Part shown: one piece after another, positions 33,742 to 44,454 of the stretch | Position numbering within the stretch: the first letter of the stretch is position 1 | Layout of the letters: every line of letters begins with the position of its first letter | Assembly (NCBI RefSeq): GCF_900496995.4 | Contig: NC_044004.1 | Span: forward strand, 1 to 64,000 | Reading direction: 5' to 3' | DNA: 64,000 nt | Source of the DNA: Aquila chrysaetos chrysaetos | Lineage: Eukaryota > Chordata > Aves > Accipitriformes > Accipitridae | Notes under the pieces: generated by a model | What the model was told of the DNA's origin: nothing | Seen by the model: only the letters and a program-made list of their open reading frames with translations | The model's database searches: none | Translations under genes and position numbers: made by a program

Positions 33742-36215
33742 AAGAATTTAATTTTTTTAGTCCCGATTTCATATGGCGATAATCCAGTCTCACTGTGTGG
33801 TTTAGTTCTTATATTTAGAAGTGCCAATGGTAAGCATTTTGTCCAGGGCATCTGTGTTTCAATCATCAATTCAGCCAATTGCTGTTTGATTGTTTGATTC
33901 ATTCTTTCTACTTTCCCCAAGCTTTGTGGATGCCATGGGGTGTGATACTCCCACTGAATGCCTAATGATTGACATAATAATTTTATTATTCTAGATGTAA
34001 AGTGTGTGCCCTGATCAGAGTCAATGTACTGGATTATCCCATATCTGGGTATCACGTGTTCTAATAAAATTTTTACCACCATCTGTGCAGTAGCTCGTGC
34101 TACAGGGTAAGCTTCTACCCATTGTGTTAAATGATCTACTATTACCAATAAATATTTTATCCTACCTACCTTGGGCAATTCAGTGAAATCAACTTGTATT
34201 TTCTCAAAAGGTCTGTAAGCCGTTTTCCTCCCTCCTGTGGCTGCTTGTCAAAACACTTTCTTATTTATCTTTTGACAAGTTAAGCAGCCTTGTGTAATTT
34301 GTTTTGCTATTTCAAAAATTCCAATACAGCCAAATTGTTTAAGGAAGTGATCACTTAATGCCTTGGTACCCCAATGTGTTTGTACATGTAAACGTACTAA
34401 TATTTGTCTGGTATGGGCTTTTGGCAACGTTTCTCGCCCGTCAGGCAGTATCCATTTTCCTTGTTCTAACTTAGCCCTTATTTTTTCCAATTTTGTTCGT
34501 TCCTCAGGGGTAAACTTCTTCTCTTTTTCCTCTCGTCTCTCTTCACTGGTATCCCCAGTTGTTTGTACTATGTTAATTTTAGTGACCTGAGTCCTTAGGG
34601 CTGCTTCCTGGGCCTCTCTATCCGCCAAGTTATTCCCTCTGATTCGGTAATCTAATCCCCTTTGATGTCCTCTCATATGTACCACTGCTACTTCCCTTGG
34701 TTCTCTTAATGCCTTCAAAATTTTTACTATTAATTCTTGATGTATAAGATTCCTCCCTTGAGTATTAATTACACCTCTTTCTTCCCAAATTTTTCCAAAA
34801 GTGTGAACCACCCCATATGCATATTTGGAATCTGTAAATATAGTCCCACTTTTTCCCTTTAATAATTCCAGGGCCCTATACAGGGCATACAGTTCACAAG
34901 CCTGAGCTGACCATGATGGGCTTAGAGGTCCTGATTCCACAGGCTTTAGGTCCTTATTAATTATTGCATATCCTGACTTTCTCTTTCCTTCCACTACTTG
35001 GGAGGAGCCATCTACAAACAGTGTCTCTCCCTCTTCTAACTCGGTATCTCTTAAATCTGGCCTCACCTTAGTCTGGGTCTCAATTACCTCTAAGCAGTTA
35101 TGTTGCAATTTCTCCAATGGTTCTCCAAACAAAAAATGTGCTGGACTCTGAGCAGAGGTTACCCTCAGTTCTAAATTAGGGGAGTCAATCAATATTGCTT
35201 CATATTTTAGGATCCGGCTATCCGTTAGCCATTTTTCCACTTTTTGTTGTAAAACACTTCTGACATTATGTGGAGTATACACTTTTAAAGGGGCACTAAA
35301 GGTAATCTTTCTAACTTCCTCTATTAATAATGCCGTAGCGACCAAACCTTGGAGACAAGCGGGCCATCCTCTACTTACTGGATCCAGTAACTTAGAACAA
35401 TACCCCATGGGTTTCTTAATTCCTGCCCAGTCTTGAGCAACGACTCCATATGCTGTCTGGTTTGATGTATTCACAAAGAGATAAAAAGGGTTTTTTTTAG
35501 ATTTGGGAGCCTTAATACAGGTGCCTGTATCAATGCCCTTTTTATTTCCTCAAATTTCTGATCATCTTCTGTAAACCATTTAAGTTGGTTATTAGTTAAT
35601 TTCTCGTACAAGAATGTCACCTTTTCACTGTAGCTTTCAAGCCACGGTCTACAATATCCTAGTAATCCCAATATTTGCCGAATTTCCTTTTTAGTTTGTG
35701 GGGGGTCTTAAGGATAGGATTCCAGATACCCTGTCGGGATCTAGCTTTTTCCTTCCCTTCCTCAGCCAATGTCCGAAGTATTTTACTTCCTGTTCTACAA
35801 ACTGTAGTTTTGATCGGGACACCTTTAATCCCTTTTCTCCTAAAAAATTTAACAATTTAATAGTGGCTTCTCGGGTTCCCTCTTCAGTTTCTCCCGCTAT
35901 TAATAGATCGTCCACATATTGCAATAACTTTACCTCCCTGGGTAAAATTAAATCTTGTAAAATTTTCTCTAAAGTTTGTCCAAATAGATTGGGTGACTCT
36001 GCAAACCCTCGTGGTAGCACAGTCCATCTTAATTGTTGTTTTCGTCCCGTTTCGGGGTCCTCCCACTCAAAGGCAAAATAATCTCTGGATCCCTCCTCCA
36101 GGGGACAGGCCCAAAAAGCATCCTTTAAATCTATCACACTATACCAAGTATGTTCGGGAGATATATGGCTCAATAAAGTATAAGGGTTTGCCACCAGGGG
36201 GAATTTAGTAATTGT
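33742..36215 (-). pseudogene. ERV pol: reverse transcriptase, RNase H, integrase
   Basis: Minus-strand gamma-type pol. The reverse transcriptase with the YVDDLLIAG active site is at 35691-36194. The thumb/connection is at 35471-35671. RNase H (ETLFVDGSSQVVEG, IFTDSKYAYGVVH) and the integrase zinc-binding region (HVQTHWGTKALSDH, CLTCQKIN) are at 34248-35474. The integrase core (IDSDQGTHFTS, SLGKVERMNQTIK) is at 33742-34178. Breaks occur near 36215, 35680, 35474 and 34245. It ends abruptly after SETGLSPYE, where the inverted leader begins, so the integrase C-terminus and all of env are missing. Confidence 0.9.
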
Positions 36216-36900
36216 TCACTCATTTAGAGCTCTCAGATCCTGTACCATCCTGTATGACCCATCCGGTTTCTTTACTGGGAGGACGGGTGTATTATGAGGT
36301 GACATACATGGTTCTAAAGTTCCTTTTTCCAGAAGTCTGTCAACTACAGGCTTTAACCCTATTCGGCCCTCCAGTGGTATAGGATATTGTTTGACTCTAA
36401 TTGTACAATGCGGGTCTATTATTTGAACATTTATGGGGTCCGTTTCTGTCTTTCCAATTTCCCCCTCCCTATACCATACTGAAGGGTTAATGGCTTTTTC
36501 ATCCTCTTGTGTTAGAGTGTATAATTTAATCTGCAACTTATCCCCTTGACTTTGAATGCCTAAGTTTAATTTCAAAATCAAATCCCTTCCTAATAAATTG
36601 TATTCCGCTTCGGGGAGCAAAAGTAAATCATTAAGGCAAATTTTCTTCTCTGTTTCTACTTCTACATCTTTTAAAACAGGTACTTTGAAAGGCTCCCCTT
36701 TTGCCCCTACTACTGACATATAACTCTTCCCTTTTTCTATTCCCTTCGCAAGTTTTTGAATAGTGGATTTTTCAGCCCCCGTGTCCACCAAAAATAAAAC
36801 TTCCTCTTTATGGAGACCAATTAATAATTTTATCAAGGGCTCTGTTGATGTTGAAGTCCCCAGAAGATATAGCCCCTGACACCCCTATTCTTCTTTAAAT
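36216..36900 (-). pseudogene. ERV protease and start of reverse transcriptase
   Basis: The minus strand encodes an aspartic protease with active site LVDTGAEKST near 36780 and the flap and dimer region LLLPEAEYNLLGRDLI, running directly into reverse transcriptase fingers (NTPVLPVKKPDGSYRMVQDL). Open until 36216. The upstream boundary with gag is near 36890, where a stop falls, as in gammaretroviruses that use readthrough. Confidence 0.88.
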
Positions 36901-38392
36901 ATTTTTTCATCTTGTTCCCGCTTATGACAGTTCCTCTGAACATGTCCTTTCTTGTTGCAATAGTAACAGACGGGAACTGTGAATTTCTCTCAATAAAGCC
37001 GTCCCCTGGGTGTTTTCTCTATTCCTTTTTCTCTTCTCTCTCTGGACGGGATCTTATTTTTTTGACCTTCTCTTACTGCTGCTACAAAGATCCTAGCTTT
37101 TGCCTTCTGTTTTCCCTCATCTCTCCTAACATATACTTTCTGTGCTTCCCTAAGTAACTCTTCTAATCCTCTTTCTTGCCAGTCTTCTAGTTTCTCCAAT
37201 TTCCTTCTTATATCCCCCCAGGATTTAGCTACAGATTGCGTTCTAAGGAGTGCGGTCCCAGCCACTGTATTCGGATCAATTCCCGAATACATTTGTACAC
37301 TTTTCTTTAATCTTTCCAACCATTCGGTTGGAGATTCATCTTTCCCTTGTTGTTCATTAAATGCTTTTTTAATGTTTTGCCCTCGGGGAACCGCTTCCCT
37401 TATTCCCTGTATAATTAATGTTCTCAAATCCCTCATAGTCTGTCTTCCTTGGGGTTGCTGATGATCCCAGTGGGGATCCACATTTGGCCATTTTTGGTCT
37501 CCCGGGGGTCCCGCCTGATTCTGTCTTTCCCAAATTCTCATCCCAGCTTGCCTAATCATTCCCTTCTCCTCAGCAGTAAATAAAATCCCTAAACCAGACT
37601 GTATTTCTTCCCAGGTATAAGTATTGGGGCCTAGGAATTGGTCCAGCTTTTCAGCTACTCCAAGGGGATTATCTAATAGGGTCCCCATTTCTTTCTTAAA
37701 ATTTCTTACATCTGTGGTATTTAATGGGACTGCCACAAACCCGATGCCTCCTTGATTGCCTCCGAGGGGTACCTCTCGTAAGGGATACAAAAAGGCTCCC
37801 TCGGTTGCGGCAGTCTTACTTCTTGTACACGCAGCCGGAGGTTTTTCTAATTCCGGTGCTGTTGGTGGTGGAGGCAGGGGCAACGGTGGTACTGGTGGGG
37901 GTACTACGGCCACCTGAGGGGGAGCCGCCACAGGAGGTGGATTATTAAGATATGGAGGCGGTAAGTTATCTAGTGGCTCCCATTTACCATCTTTTTCTTT
38001 TCCCTTTTCGTTTTTATCTCCTTCTTCCTCAAACTTCTCATCTGTTTTTAATGCAAGTATTGAGCCTGGAAAAGGACGTGAAGTCCTGATCCATAATCCT
38101 GCATAATCACTTTCCTCCTGACTAAAAGGTTCCTTTGAGTTAACATATATATAAAGCCTGGAAAATCCAGTCTTCAAAGGATCCAAAAATGGGCCAAAAG
38201 ACATGTGGTCTTAAAGGCTCCTTTGGCCATTCAACCATGCAATATTGAATCAATTTTAATTTACTTTTCCCTTTTCTGGGGCCCCTTTCATTCCAATTTT
38301 TAATCATTACTCCTAATGGACTTTCTGATGGTATATCTGGTAATTTGCTCCCTTTTTTTCTGGTCCTTGGTCTTCGATTTTGTCTGACCCAT
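36901..38392 (-). pseudogene. ERV gag, gammaretrovirus-type
   Basis: The minus-strand start at 38392 reads MGQTKSKTKDQKK, with Gly2 for myristoylation, then loses frame at a 7-base homopolymer near 38355. From 38204 one frame is open to 36990: a PPPY late-domain motif (LDNLPPPYLN), the matrix/capsid junction region (YPLREVPLGGNQ), capsid with a WLERLKKSVQMYSG helix, and a basic nucleocapsid. A C-x2-C-x4-H-x4-C-like zinc knuckle remnant lies in another frame near 36920-36970. It is long and well kept, but broken. Confidence 0.88.
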
Positions 38393-38889
38393 CTTAGGAA
38401 TTTTACTGTGGCAATTCCTACAGCCCTTGGTCACCGGTAAGAGTGTCTTGCAGGGGCTTTAGGACCTATCACCCACCCACGAATCCTATAGGAATCGCTT
38501 CGGTCCTTCACCGGCCAAGTCCCTCGCGGGAGATTGGAACCGCGGTTAGAAGACCTCCACAATCGCTTCGGAACCGAGTTCCGTCTCAATCACACTCTTA
38601 CACACATACAGGCGACCGAATCCCACCCAACCGAACGGTATACCCCTTAAATACTTACGACTCCGTCGTCTTCGTTCGGATCTTCGCGCGCAGAATTACG
38701 GGCAAAATAAACTGCTGCAGCCGGCAAGGGAGCTCAAAAAAAATTAAATTCTTTGCTTGCCCTTATTCCGGTTCAGGATGGTGTTAGTCCCGACCCGACC
38801 GGATCAGGAGCCACCAAATGGTGGGGGCACCCCTCCTAGATCAAGTCAGAATGCAGGAACTAAGACCATCCCGGACGAGCCCCCAGCTG
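38393..38889 (-). mobile_element. ERV leader and tRNA-Pro PBS
   Basis: Untranslated leader of the minus-strand provirus. Its PBS lies at 38869-38885 and reads TGGGGGCTCGTCCGGGA on the minus strand, complementary to the 3' end of tRNA-Pro. The part at 38740-38889 recurs inverted at 33571-33741. Confidence 0.88.
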
Positions 38890-39660
38890 TGATAAATGAG
38901 TTTAGTCTCAAACAGGATTCCAATCAAAGTTTACAATTTATTAAAGGAATAAAGGCAAGCAAACAGCGCTGGGTGTGCCGGGAGTCTCTGCTCTGCCAAG
39001 ACGCACGCTGTGAAATACGACCCAGCTTCTTTTATAGTCTAACATTAGTTACATATTCATACTAGGCGTGTCCTTCCAAAAGACTCTCCACCTCCTGGTT
39101 GTGCAGGTGCAGTAGTTCTCCTAGAGACTTCTCGAACTCTCCTCGTTGGCTGAGGGGTCTGCAGTTGTCCTACAAACTTCTCGAACTCTCCTCGTTGGCT
39201 GAGGGGTCTGCAGTTCTCCTAGAGACTTCTTGAACTCTCCTCGTTGGCTGAGGGGTCTCCTATGCAATGTATCTCCGACCCAGCTCCTCACCGCTCAGGC
39301 GTGACAGCAGACAACCTGTGCAACAGGCGACCCCCTGCACAGCACCAGCTGTGGCCACCAAAACCCGAGCAAGTTCCCAACAGACACCCCCCCCAACAAA
39401 TGCACACCACAGATTGCTTATACACTGTTATTTTAATACACTCTCTATTTATACATACTAAAGATCACCCCGTTCGTAACCTCGCTTAATGCTATGACAA
39501 ATGCCTCAGTTCTCCCCTAGGATCTCCTGTTCAACACTGCGCAGGTAACACCAAAACCGGTTTTGGGCTGGCAAAAAAGAACTATATACATATCATCTGT
39601 TTCCTCCTGGCCTGCGGTTATACGAGGACCGACAAAATGGTTAAAGAATACATATACAGT
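38890..39660 (-). mobile_element. 5' LTR of minus-strand gamma-type ERV
   Basis: From the PBS outward come U5, an AATAAA-bearing R region near 38938, a TATA-like 'gactataaaagaagctggg' near 39030 on the minus strand, and U3 with a triplicated enhancer-like repeat at 39117-39262. The outer end is uncertain, because there is no 3' LTR to compare. GC-rich unique DNA begins by 39700. Confidence 0.7.
39117..39262 (-). repeat. Three tandem repeats in ERV U3
   Basis: The block 'cttctcgaactctcctcgtt' followed by 'ggctgaggggtctgcagtt' recurs three times at about 50-bp spacing. Repeats at this place in a gammaretroviral U3 are usually enhancer copies. Confidence 0.8.
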
Positions 39661-39699
39661 GAGGGTCACATTTTATTATGCGCCCTAGCATTGTTTATA

Positions 39700-40260
39700 T
39701 TGACACGAATCAGATGAACACATTTCACAACGCGGGTCAGCCGCGCCCCGGCAGAAGGCCGCCCCGCCGCTCCCTCCCTCCGCCCCCCGCCGCGCCGCGC
39801 AGCGCATCCCCGGCCTCCCCCCTCGCGGTGCTCGCCGCGGGTGGGGCGGGGCGGGGAGCCGTCGTGGTGCGAGAGATGCTCTCCTCGCCTCGGCTCCACC
39901 CGCCGTGGCGGAGGATGCTCCCGGGAGCGAGGGCGCCGGTGGGAAGCTCTCACCCTGCAGCGGCGTGGGCGGGGTGGCGGGGCACGTCGAGGGGCCCGGA
40001 GGCACCACCGCTGCTCCGGTGCCGCGGGCTGTGTTAAGGTGGGCGAGGTTATACCTGCGTGTGGTCTCGCCACGTCTGAGTGCGACTGGGTAAGCCGCTC
40101 TCGGTCTTCGCTGAGCCCGTGGCGTGGGGCTGACACCCCAGCCACGTCTGCCGAGGGCAGCACCCGCAGCGGGCACGCCTCTTTTCGAAGAGGCGTGAAA
40201 TCACAGCTTAAAGCGGGACACATGCTGAAGCGCAGCGTGATGCCCCCGTCCCCAGGCTCC
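39700..40260. other. CpG island, no supported gene
   Basis: GC- and CpG-rich unique sequence between the ERV and the 42-bp array. Both strands have open frames, none with recognised homology. It could be a promoter, even that of the missing 5' part of a minus-strand gene such as TRIM36, but nothing here reads as a RING exon. Confidence 0.45.
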
Positions 40261-40335
40261 ATCTGCTTTTCTTAAATTCCAACCTTTTGTTCAGGTGAAA
40301 AATTGTGCCTAAACACGTCTGCAGGGAAGAAGGAG

Positions 40336-41340
40336 GTACCTAAGGAGCCGGCGGTGCCGTGGGACCGGCAGCCGCCAGTACCGTAGGAGCCAGCGATGGC
40401 ATGGCACCTGCACCCGCCAGTACCGAAGGAGCTGGCGGCGCCGTGGGACCTGCTGCTGCCAGTATCAAAGGAGCCGGCGGCGGTGTGGAACCTGCACCCG
40501 GCGGCACCGAAGGAGCCACCGGTGGCGTGGGACATGCAGCCACCGGTACCAAAGGAGCCACCGACGGCATGGGACCTGCAACCACCGGTACCGAAGGAGC
40601 CACCGACGGCATGGGACCTGCACCCGACGGTACCGAAGGAGCCGGCGGTGGCATGGGACCTGCAGCTGCTGCTACCCAAGGAGCCGGTAGCGGCATGGGA
40701 CCTGCAGCTGCCGGTACCCAAGGACCGGAGGTGGCGTGGGATCTGCTGCCAGTATTACAGGAGCCGGCAGCAGCGTGGGACCTGCACCCACCGGTACCGA
40801 AGGAACCGGCGACGGTGTGGGACCTGCACCCACCGGTACCGAAGGAGCCAGGGACAGTGTGGGACCTGCACCCGCCGGTACCGAAGGAGCCGGCGGTGGT
40901 GTGGGACTTGCTGCTGCCAGTATCAAAGGAGCCGGCGGCGGCATGAGACCTGCACCCGACGGTACCGAAGGAGCCACCGGCAACATGGGACCTGCTGCGG
41001 CCGGTACTGCTGGAGCTGGCAGCGGCATGGGACCTGAAGCTGCCGGTACCGAAGGAACCGGCGGCGGCGTGAGACCTGCTGCCAGTATTACAGGAGCCGG
41101 CAGCAGCATGGGAGCTGCACCCACCGGTACCGACGGAACCGGCGACGGTGTGGGACCTGCACCCACCGGTACTGAAGGAGCCAGGGGCAGCGTGGGACCT
41201 GCACCCACCGGTTCCGAAGGGGCCGGCGGCGCCGTGGACACGAAGCCGACAGTACTGAAGGAGCCAGTGCTGGCGTGGGACAGGCAGGCGCCGGTAGCAA
41301 AGGAGCTGGCGGCAGCGTGGGACTTGCTGCCAGCGGTGCA
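40336..41340 (+). repeat. 42-bp minisatellite array upstream of P4
   Basis: About 22 units, more diverged from one another than in the 2-kb and 15-kb arrays (for example 'gcacccaccggtaccgaagg', 'ctgctgccagtatcaaagga'). It ends in the degenerate units that lead into the P4 promoter. There is no LTR here, so the array keeps the ancestral uninterrupted state. Confidence 0.9.
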
Positions 41341-41467
41341 AAAGGAGCACCTCTGCTCCTACGCTGCCTCCTCCCGCTGCGCCGCGCTGCGCTGTGCCGC
41401 CTGCGCCACCGGCCGGCCCAGGGACTCCTCCTGCATCCCCTGCGCCGGGGCGGTGACCCGGCACCCC

Positions 41468-41476
41468 TATATAAAG
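41468..41476 (+). promoter_or_regulatory. TATA box of P4
   Basis: TATATAAAG, 77 bp before the ATG at 41545, preceded by GC-box-like 'gccggggcggtgacccgg'. Confidence 0.85.
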
Positions 41477-41544
41477 CGGGGCGGTGGGCGCGCACCCATG
41501 CCACTCCGGCGGGGCATGGCGGCCATCGAACCCAGTCAGCCAGC

Positions 41545-41721
41545 ATGGCCCGGCCCAGATACAGCGGGGGTCAAGGCAGGAGCCGGCGTCGCCGCCATAC
41601 GATGCGTGGCATCCTGCGCCAGCCTCACCGCCGGTACGGGATGAGGCGATGCAAGCCCGCGGCACGCCGCCGCCAGCACAGGGTGCGGTGGTGGGATGGG
41701 AAACGCAGCGGACGCTGCTGA
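41545..41721 (+). CDS. Protamine-like arginine-rich protein P4
   Basis: A 58-residue intronless ORF opening MARPRYSGGQGRS and ending RWWDGKRSGRC. It has 20 arginines (34%), two cysteines (one terminal), and clusters SRRRRH and ARRRQHRVR. Avian protamines are short, intronless, arginine-rich and begin MAR, and they replace histones in sperm chromatin; the match in type is good. The gene is a complete unit: TATA box 77 bp upstream and AATAAA at 41819 with a GT-rich element. The ATG in 'gccagcatggcc' has A at -3 shifted to -4 but G at +4. Its coding sequence is identical to that at 43321. The WW-D-GK motif is unfamiliar, so a different basic nuclear protein is possible. Frame retention in three copies argues against chance. 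Confidence 0.72.
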   Translation: MARPRYSGGQGRSRRRRHTMRGILRQPHRRYGMRRCKPAARRRQHRVRWWDGKRSGRC

Positions 41722-41818
41722 GCAGACCCCAGCACTGGGCGTCTGCGGAGCCAGTGTCCCGAGGAGCCCGGCCACCCCTGACTCCATGCTGCCGGACTAC
41801 GGAGGCCCTGGCTCCACC

Positions 41819-41824
41819 AATAAA
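41819..41824 (+). terminator. Poly(A) signal of P4
   Basis: AATAAA in 'ccaccaataaatctgtaatg'. The following 'gagctgtgtgtgttctggct' is a GT-rich downstream element. Confidence 0.8.
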
Positions 41825-42199
41825 TCTGTAATGCTGGCATGAGCTGTGTGTGTTCTGGCTGTGTGTCTCCCTGTGCGCCGGCTGCGTGTCCCCCGCCGTC
41901 GTGTCCCGTGGCTGGGCGTCCGCGTCTGATGGGAGGGGGGGGGGGGGTGTCCCGTGGGTGCGCCTGTGCAGGACCAGCACGTGTCTCCAGGGCTGGAGAT
42001 GCCCCAGCCTGCCGGCTCCTGTGCTGGGTCTGACCCCTGTCTGCATGTCCCAGCCCATCTCCACGTCCCAGCCTGTCTCCACGTCCCCAGCCCATCTCCG
42101 TGCCCCCGTCCATCTCCACGCCCCAGTCCATCTCCACGTCCCAGTCCATCTCCACGTCCCCAGGCCACTTCCATGTCCCAGCCCATCTCCATGTCCCCA

Positions 42200-42528
42200 T
42201 GTGGCAGGTACACCCCCCGCCCCCGACAGCAAACGAAACTTCTCCGGGCAGGGAGGAGAGGAAAACAAACCCCAAACCCTGGAGGCCGCAGGGTGAAAAT
42301 TGAACTGGCCGTTCGAGATGTGCCAGGTACGCTGAAGTGACCTTTTGGCCAACAGGGATTAAAATGACCCCAGGTCAGATTCAACAAGGGTATAAACGGG
42401 GCCCCGCCGGAGGACATTTTCAGCCAGTCCTCCTCGGAGCAGCGGGTCTGCAGTCGGGGCCTCTCCCCTTGGGTCAGGACGCCGCCCCAGGTAGCTCCCC
42501 GAGGTTGAGAAGCCCTCAGCTTTCAGCC
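42200..42528 (+). mobile_element. Truncated LTR joined to 42-bp array
   Basis: The first 329 bp of the LTR that is complete at 43904-44436, including its TATA-like 'gggtataaacgggg'. It is cut at 'ccctcagctttcagccagta', where 42-bp repeats resume. The junction lies inside the duplicated unit that carries P4. Confidence 0.75.
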
Positions 42529-43120
42529 AGTATTGAAGGAACCGGCGACGGCGTGGGACCTGCACCCACCAGTACCGAAGCAGCCAGCGGCAGCGTGGGA
42601 CCTGCAGCTGCTGGTACCCAAGGAGCCGGCGGCGGCGTGGGACATGCACCCGACGGTACCAAAGGAGCCACCGGCAGCGTGGGACCTGCTGCTGCCGGTA
42701 ACGAAGGAGCCACCGGCAGCGTGGGACCTGCTGCTGCCGGTACCGAAGGAGCTAGCGGCGGCGTGGGACCTGCACCTGACGGTACCCAAGGAGCCACCGG
42801 CGGCGTGGGACCTGCACCCGCCGGTACCAAAGGACCGCTGGGGTGGGACCTGCTGCCGCCGGTACTGAAGGAGCCATCGGCCGCGTGGGAGCTGCACCCA
42901 CCAGTACTGAAGGAGCCACCGGCAGCGTGGGACCTGCACCCACCGGTACCGAAGGAGCCAGGGGCAGCGTGGGACCTGCACCCACCGGTTCCGAAGGGGC
43001 CGGCGGCGCCGTGGACACGAAGCCGACAGTACTGAAGGAGCCAGTGCTGGCGTGGGACAGGCAGGCACCGGTAGCAAAGGAGCTGGCGGCAGCGTGGGAC
43101 TTGCTGCTAGCGGTGCAAAA
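42529..43120 (+). repeat. 42-bp minisatellite array upstream of P5
   Basis: About 13 units, starting 'ccagtattgaaggaaccggc' straight after the truncated LTR and ending in degenerate units before the P5 promoter. From about 42985 on, it matches the end of the P4 array closely. Confidence 0.9.
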
Positions 43121-43244
43121 GGAGCACCTCTGCTCCTGCGCTGCCTCCTTCCGCTGCGCCGCGCTGCGCTGTGCCGCCTGCGCCACCGGCTGGCCCGGGG
43201 ACTCCTCCTGCGTCCCCTGCGCCGGGGCGGTGACCCGGCACCCC

Positions 43245-43253
43245 TATATAAAG
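43245..43253 (+). promoter_or_regulatory. TATA box of P5
   Basis: TATATAAAG, 76 bp before the ATG at 43321. It is one base closer than in P4, because 'gggcggtggcgcgc' lacks a g. Confidence 0.85.
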
Positions 43254-43320
43254 CGGGGCGGTGGCGCGCACCCATGTCACTCCGGCGGGGCCAGGCGGCC
43301 ATCGAACCCAGTCAGCCAGC

Positions 43321-43497
43321 ATGGCCCGGCCCAGATACAGCGGGGGTCAAGGCAGGAGCCGGCGTCGCCGCCATACGATGCGTGGCATCCTGCGCCAGCC
43401 TCACCGCCGGTACGGGATGAGGCGATGCAAGCCCGCGGCACGCCGCCGCCAGCACAGGGTGCGGTGGTGGGATGGGAAACGCAGCGGACGCTGCTGA
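43321..43497 (+). CDS. Protamine-like arginine-rich protein P5
   Basis: A 58-residue ORF whose coding DNA is identical, base for base, to 41545-41721. Promoter and 3' UTR differ from P4 by only scattered bases. It is thus a recent tandem duplicate, or kept alike by gene conversion. It has the same residues: MARPRYSG start, SRRRRH, YGMRRCKPAARRR, RWWDGKRSGRC end. It presumably makes the same sperm-type nuclear basic protein, doubling dose. Function is inferred from composition, size and gene structure only. Confidence 0.72.
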   Translation: MARPRYSGGQGRSRRRRHTMRGILRQPHRRYGMRRCKPAARRRQHRVRWWDGKRSGRC

Positions 43498-43594
43498 GCA
43501 GACCCCAGCACTGGGCGTCTGCGGAGCCAGTGTCCCGAGGAGCCCGGCCACCCCTGACTCCATGCTGCCGGACTACGGAGGCCCTGGCTCCACC

Positions 43595-43600
43595 AATAAA
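43595..43600 (+). terminator. Poly(A) signal of P5
   Basis: AATAAA in 'ccaccaataaagctggaatg', followed by the GT-rich element. Confidence 0.8.
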
Positions 43601-43903
43601 GCTGGAATGCTGGCATGAGCTGTGTGTGTTCTGGCTGTGTGTCTCCCTGTGCGCCGGCTGCGTGTCCCCCGCCGTCGTGTCCCGTGGCTGGGCGTCCGCG
43701 TCTGATGGGAGGGGGGGGGGGGGTGTCCCGTGGGTGCGCCTGTGCAGGACCAGCACGTGTCTCCAGGGCTGGAGATGCCCCAGCCTGCCGGCTCCTGTGC
43801 TGGGTCTGACCCCTGTCTGCATGTCCCAGCCCATCTCCACGTTCCCAGCCTGTCTCCACGTCCCCAGGCCACTTCCACGTCCCAGCCCATCTCCATGTCC
43901 CCA

Positions 43904-44436
43904 TGTGGCAGGTACACCCCCCCGCCCCTGACAGCAAACGAAACTTCTCCGGGCAGGGAGGAGAGGAAAACAAACCCCAAACCCTGGAGGCCGCAGGGTG
44001 AAAATTGAACTGGCCGTTCGAGATGTGCCAGGTACGCTGAAGTGACCTTTTGGCCAACAGGGATTAAAATGACCCCAGGTCAGATTCAACAAGGGTATAA
44101 ACGGGGCCCCGCCAGAGGACATTTTCAGCCAGTCCTCCTCGGAGCAGTGGGTCTGCAGTCGGGGCCTCTCCCCTTGGGTCGGGACGCCGCCCCAGGTAGC
44201 TCCCCGAGGTTGAGAAGCCCTCATCTTTTAGGTGAGCGATACGCGCATCTTGAGTCATCGTTTTCAATCTGAAGAATAAGTACTTAAGCCGGCTGCGTAG
44301 TACCGATTCCCCTTACATCATTGAACCTGTGGTTCACAAATGTCACCAGAGTTGTATCTAACTTTTTACTGAAGAATAAGTCTGAGTTTTAACACCCGTT
44401 GGGTTTGGTTGTGAGAGCCTCCGTAACATTTTAAAT
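43904..44436 (+). mobile_element. 5' LTR of ERV with tRNA-Ser-type PBS
   Basis: It starts TGTGGCAGGTACACC, has a TATA-like 'gggtataaacggggcccc' near 44094, an AATAAG-type poly(A) region near 44375, and ends immediately before the PBS at 44437. Partial or inverted copies lie at 5204, 17528, 42200 and 55082. Confidence 0.8.
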
Positions 44437-44454
44437 TGGCGTAGTCGGCAGGAT
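44437..44454 (+). mobile_element. tRNA-Ser-type primer-binding site
   Basis: TGGCGTAGTCGGCAGGAT directly after the LTR. It is the complement of a vertebrate tRNA-Ser 3' end as I recall it. A one-base variant lies at 46086. Confidence 0.75.

Noticed and set aside
39666-40262. 199-codon minus-strand frame as the missing TRIM36 5' exon
   Set aside because: No RING cysteine/histidine pattern. It is arginine- and proline-rich, as expected of a CpG island.
40396-42352. 670-codon minus-strand frame across the P4 block
   Set aside because: It is antisense to the protamine-like gene and the 42-bp array; same stop-free-repeat artefact.
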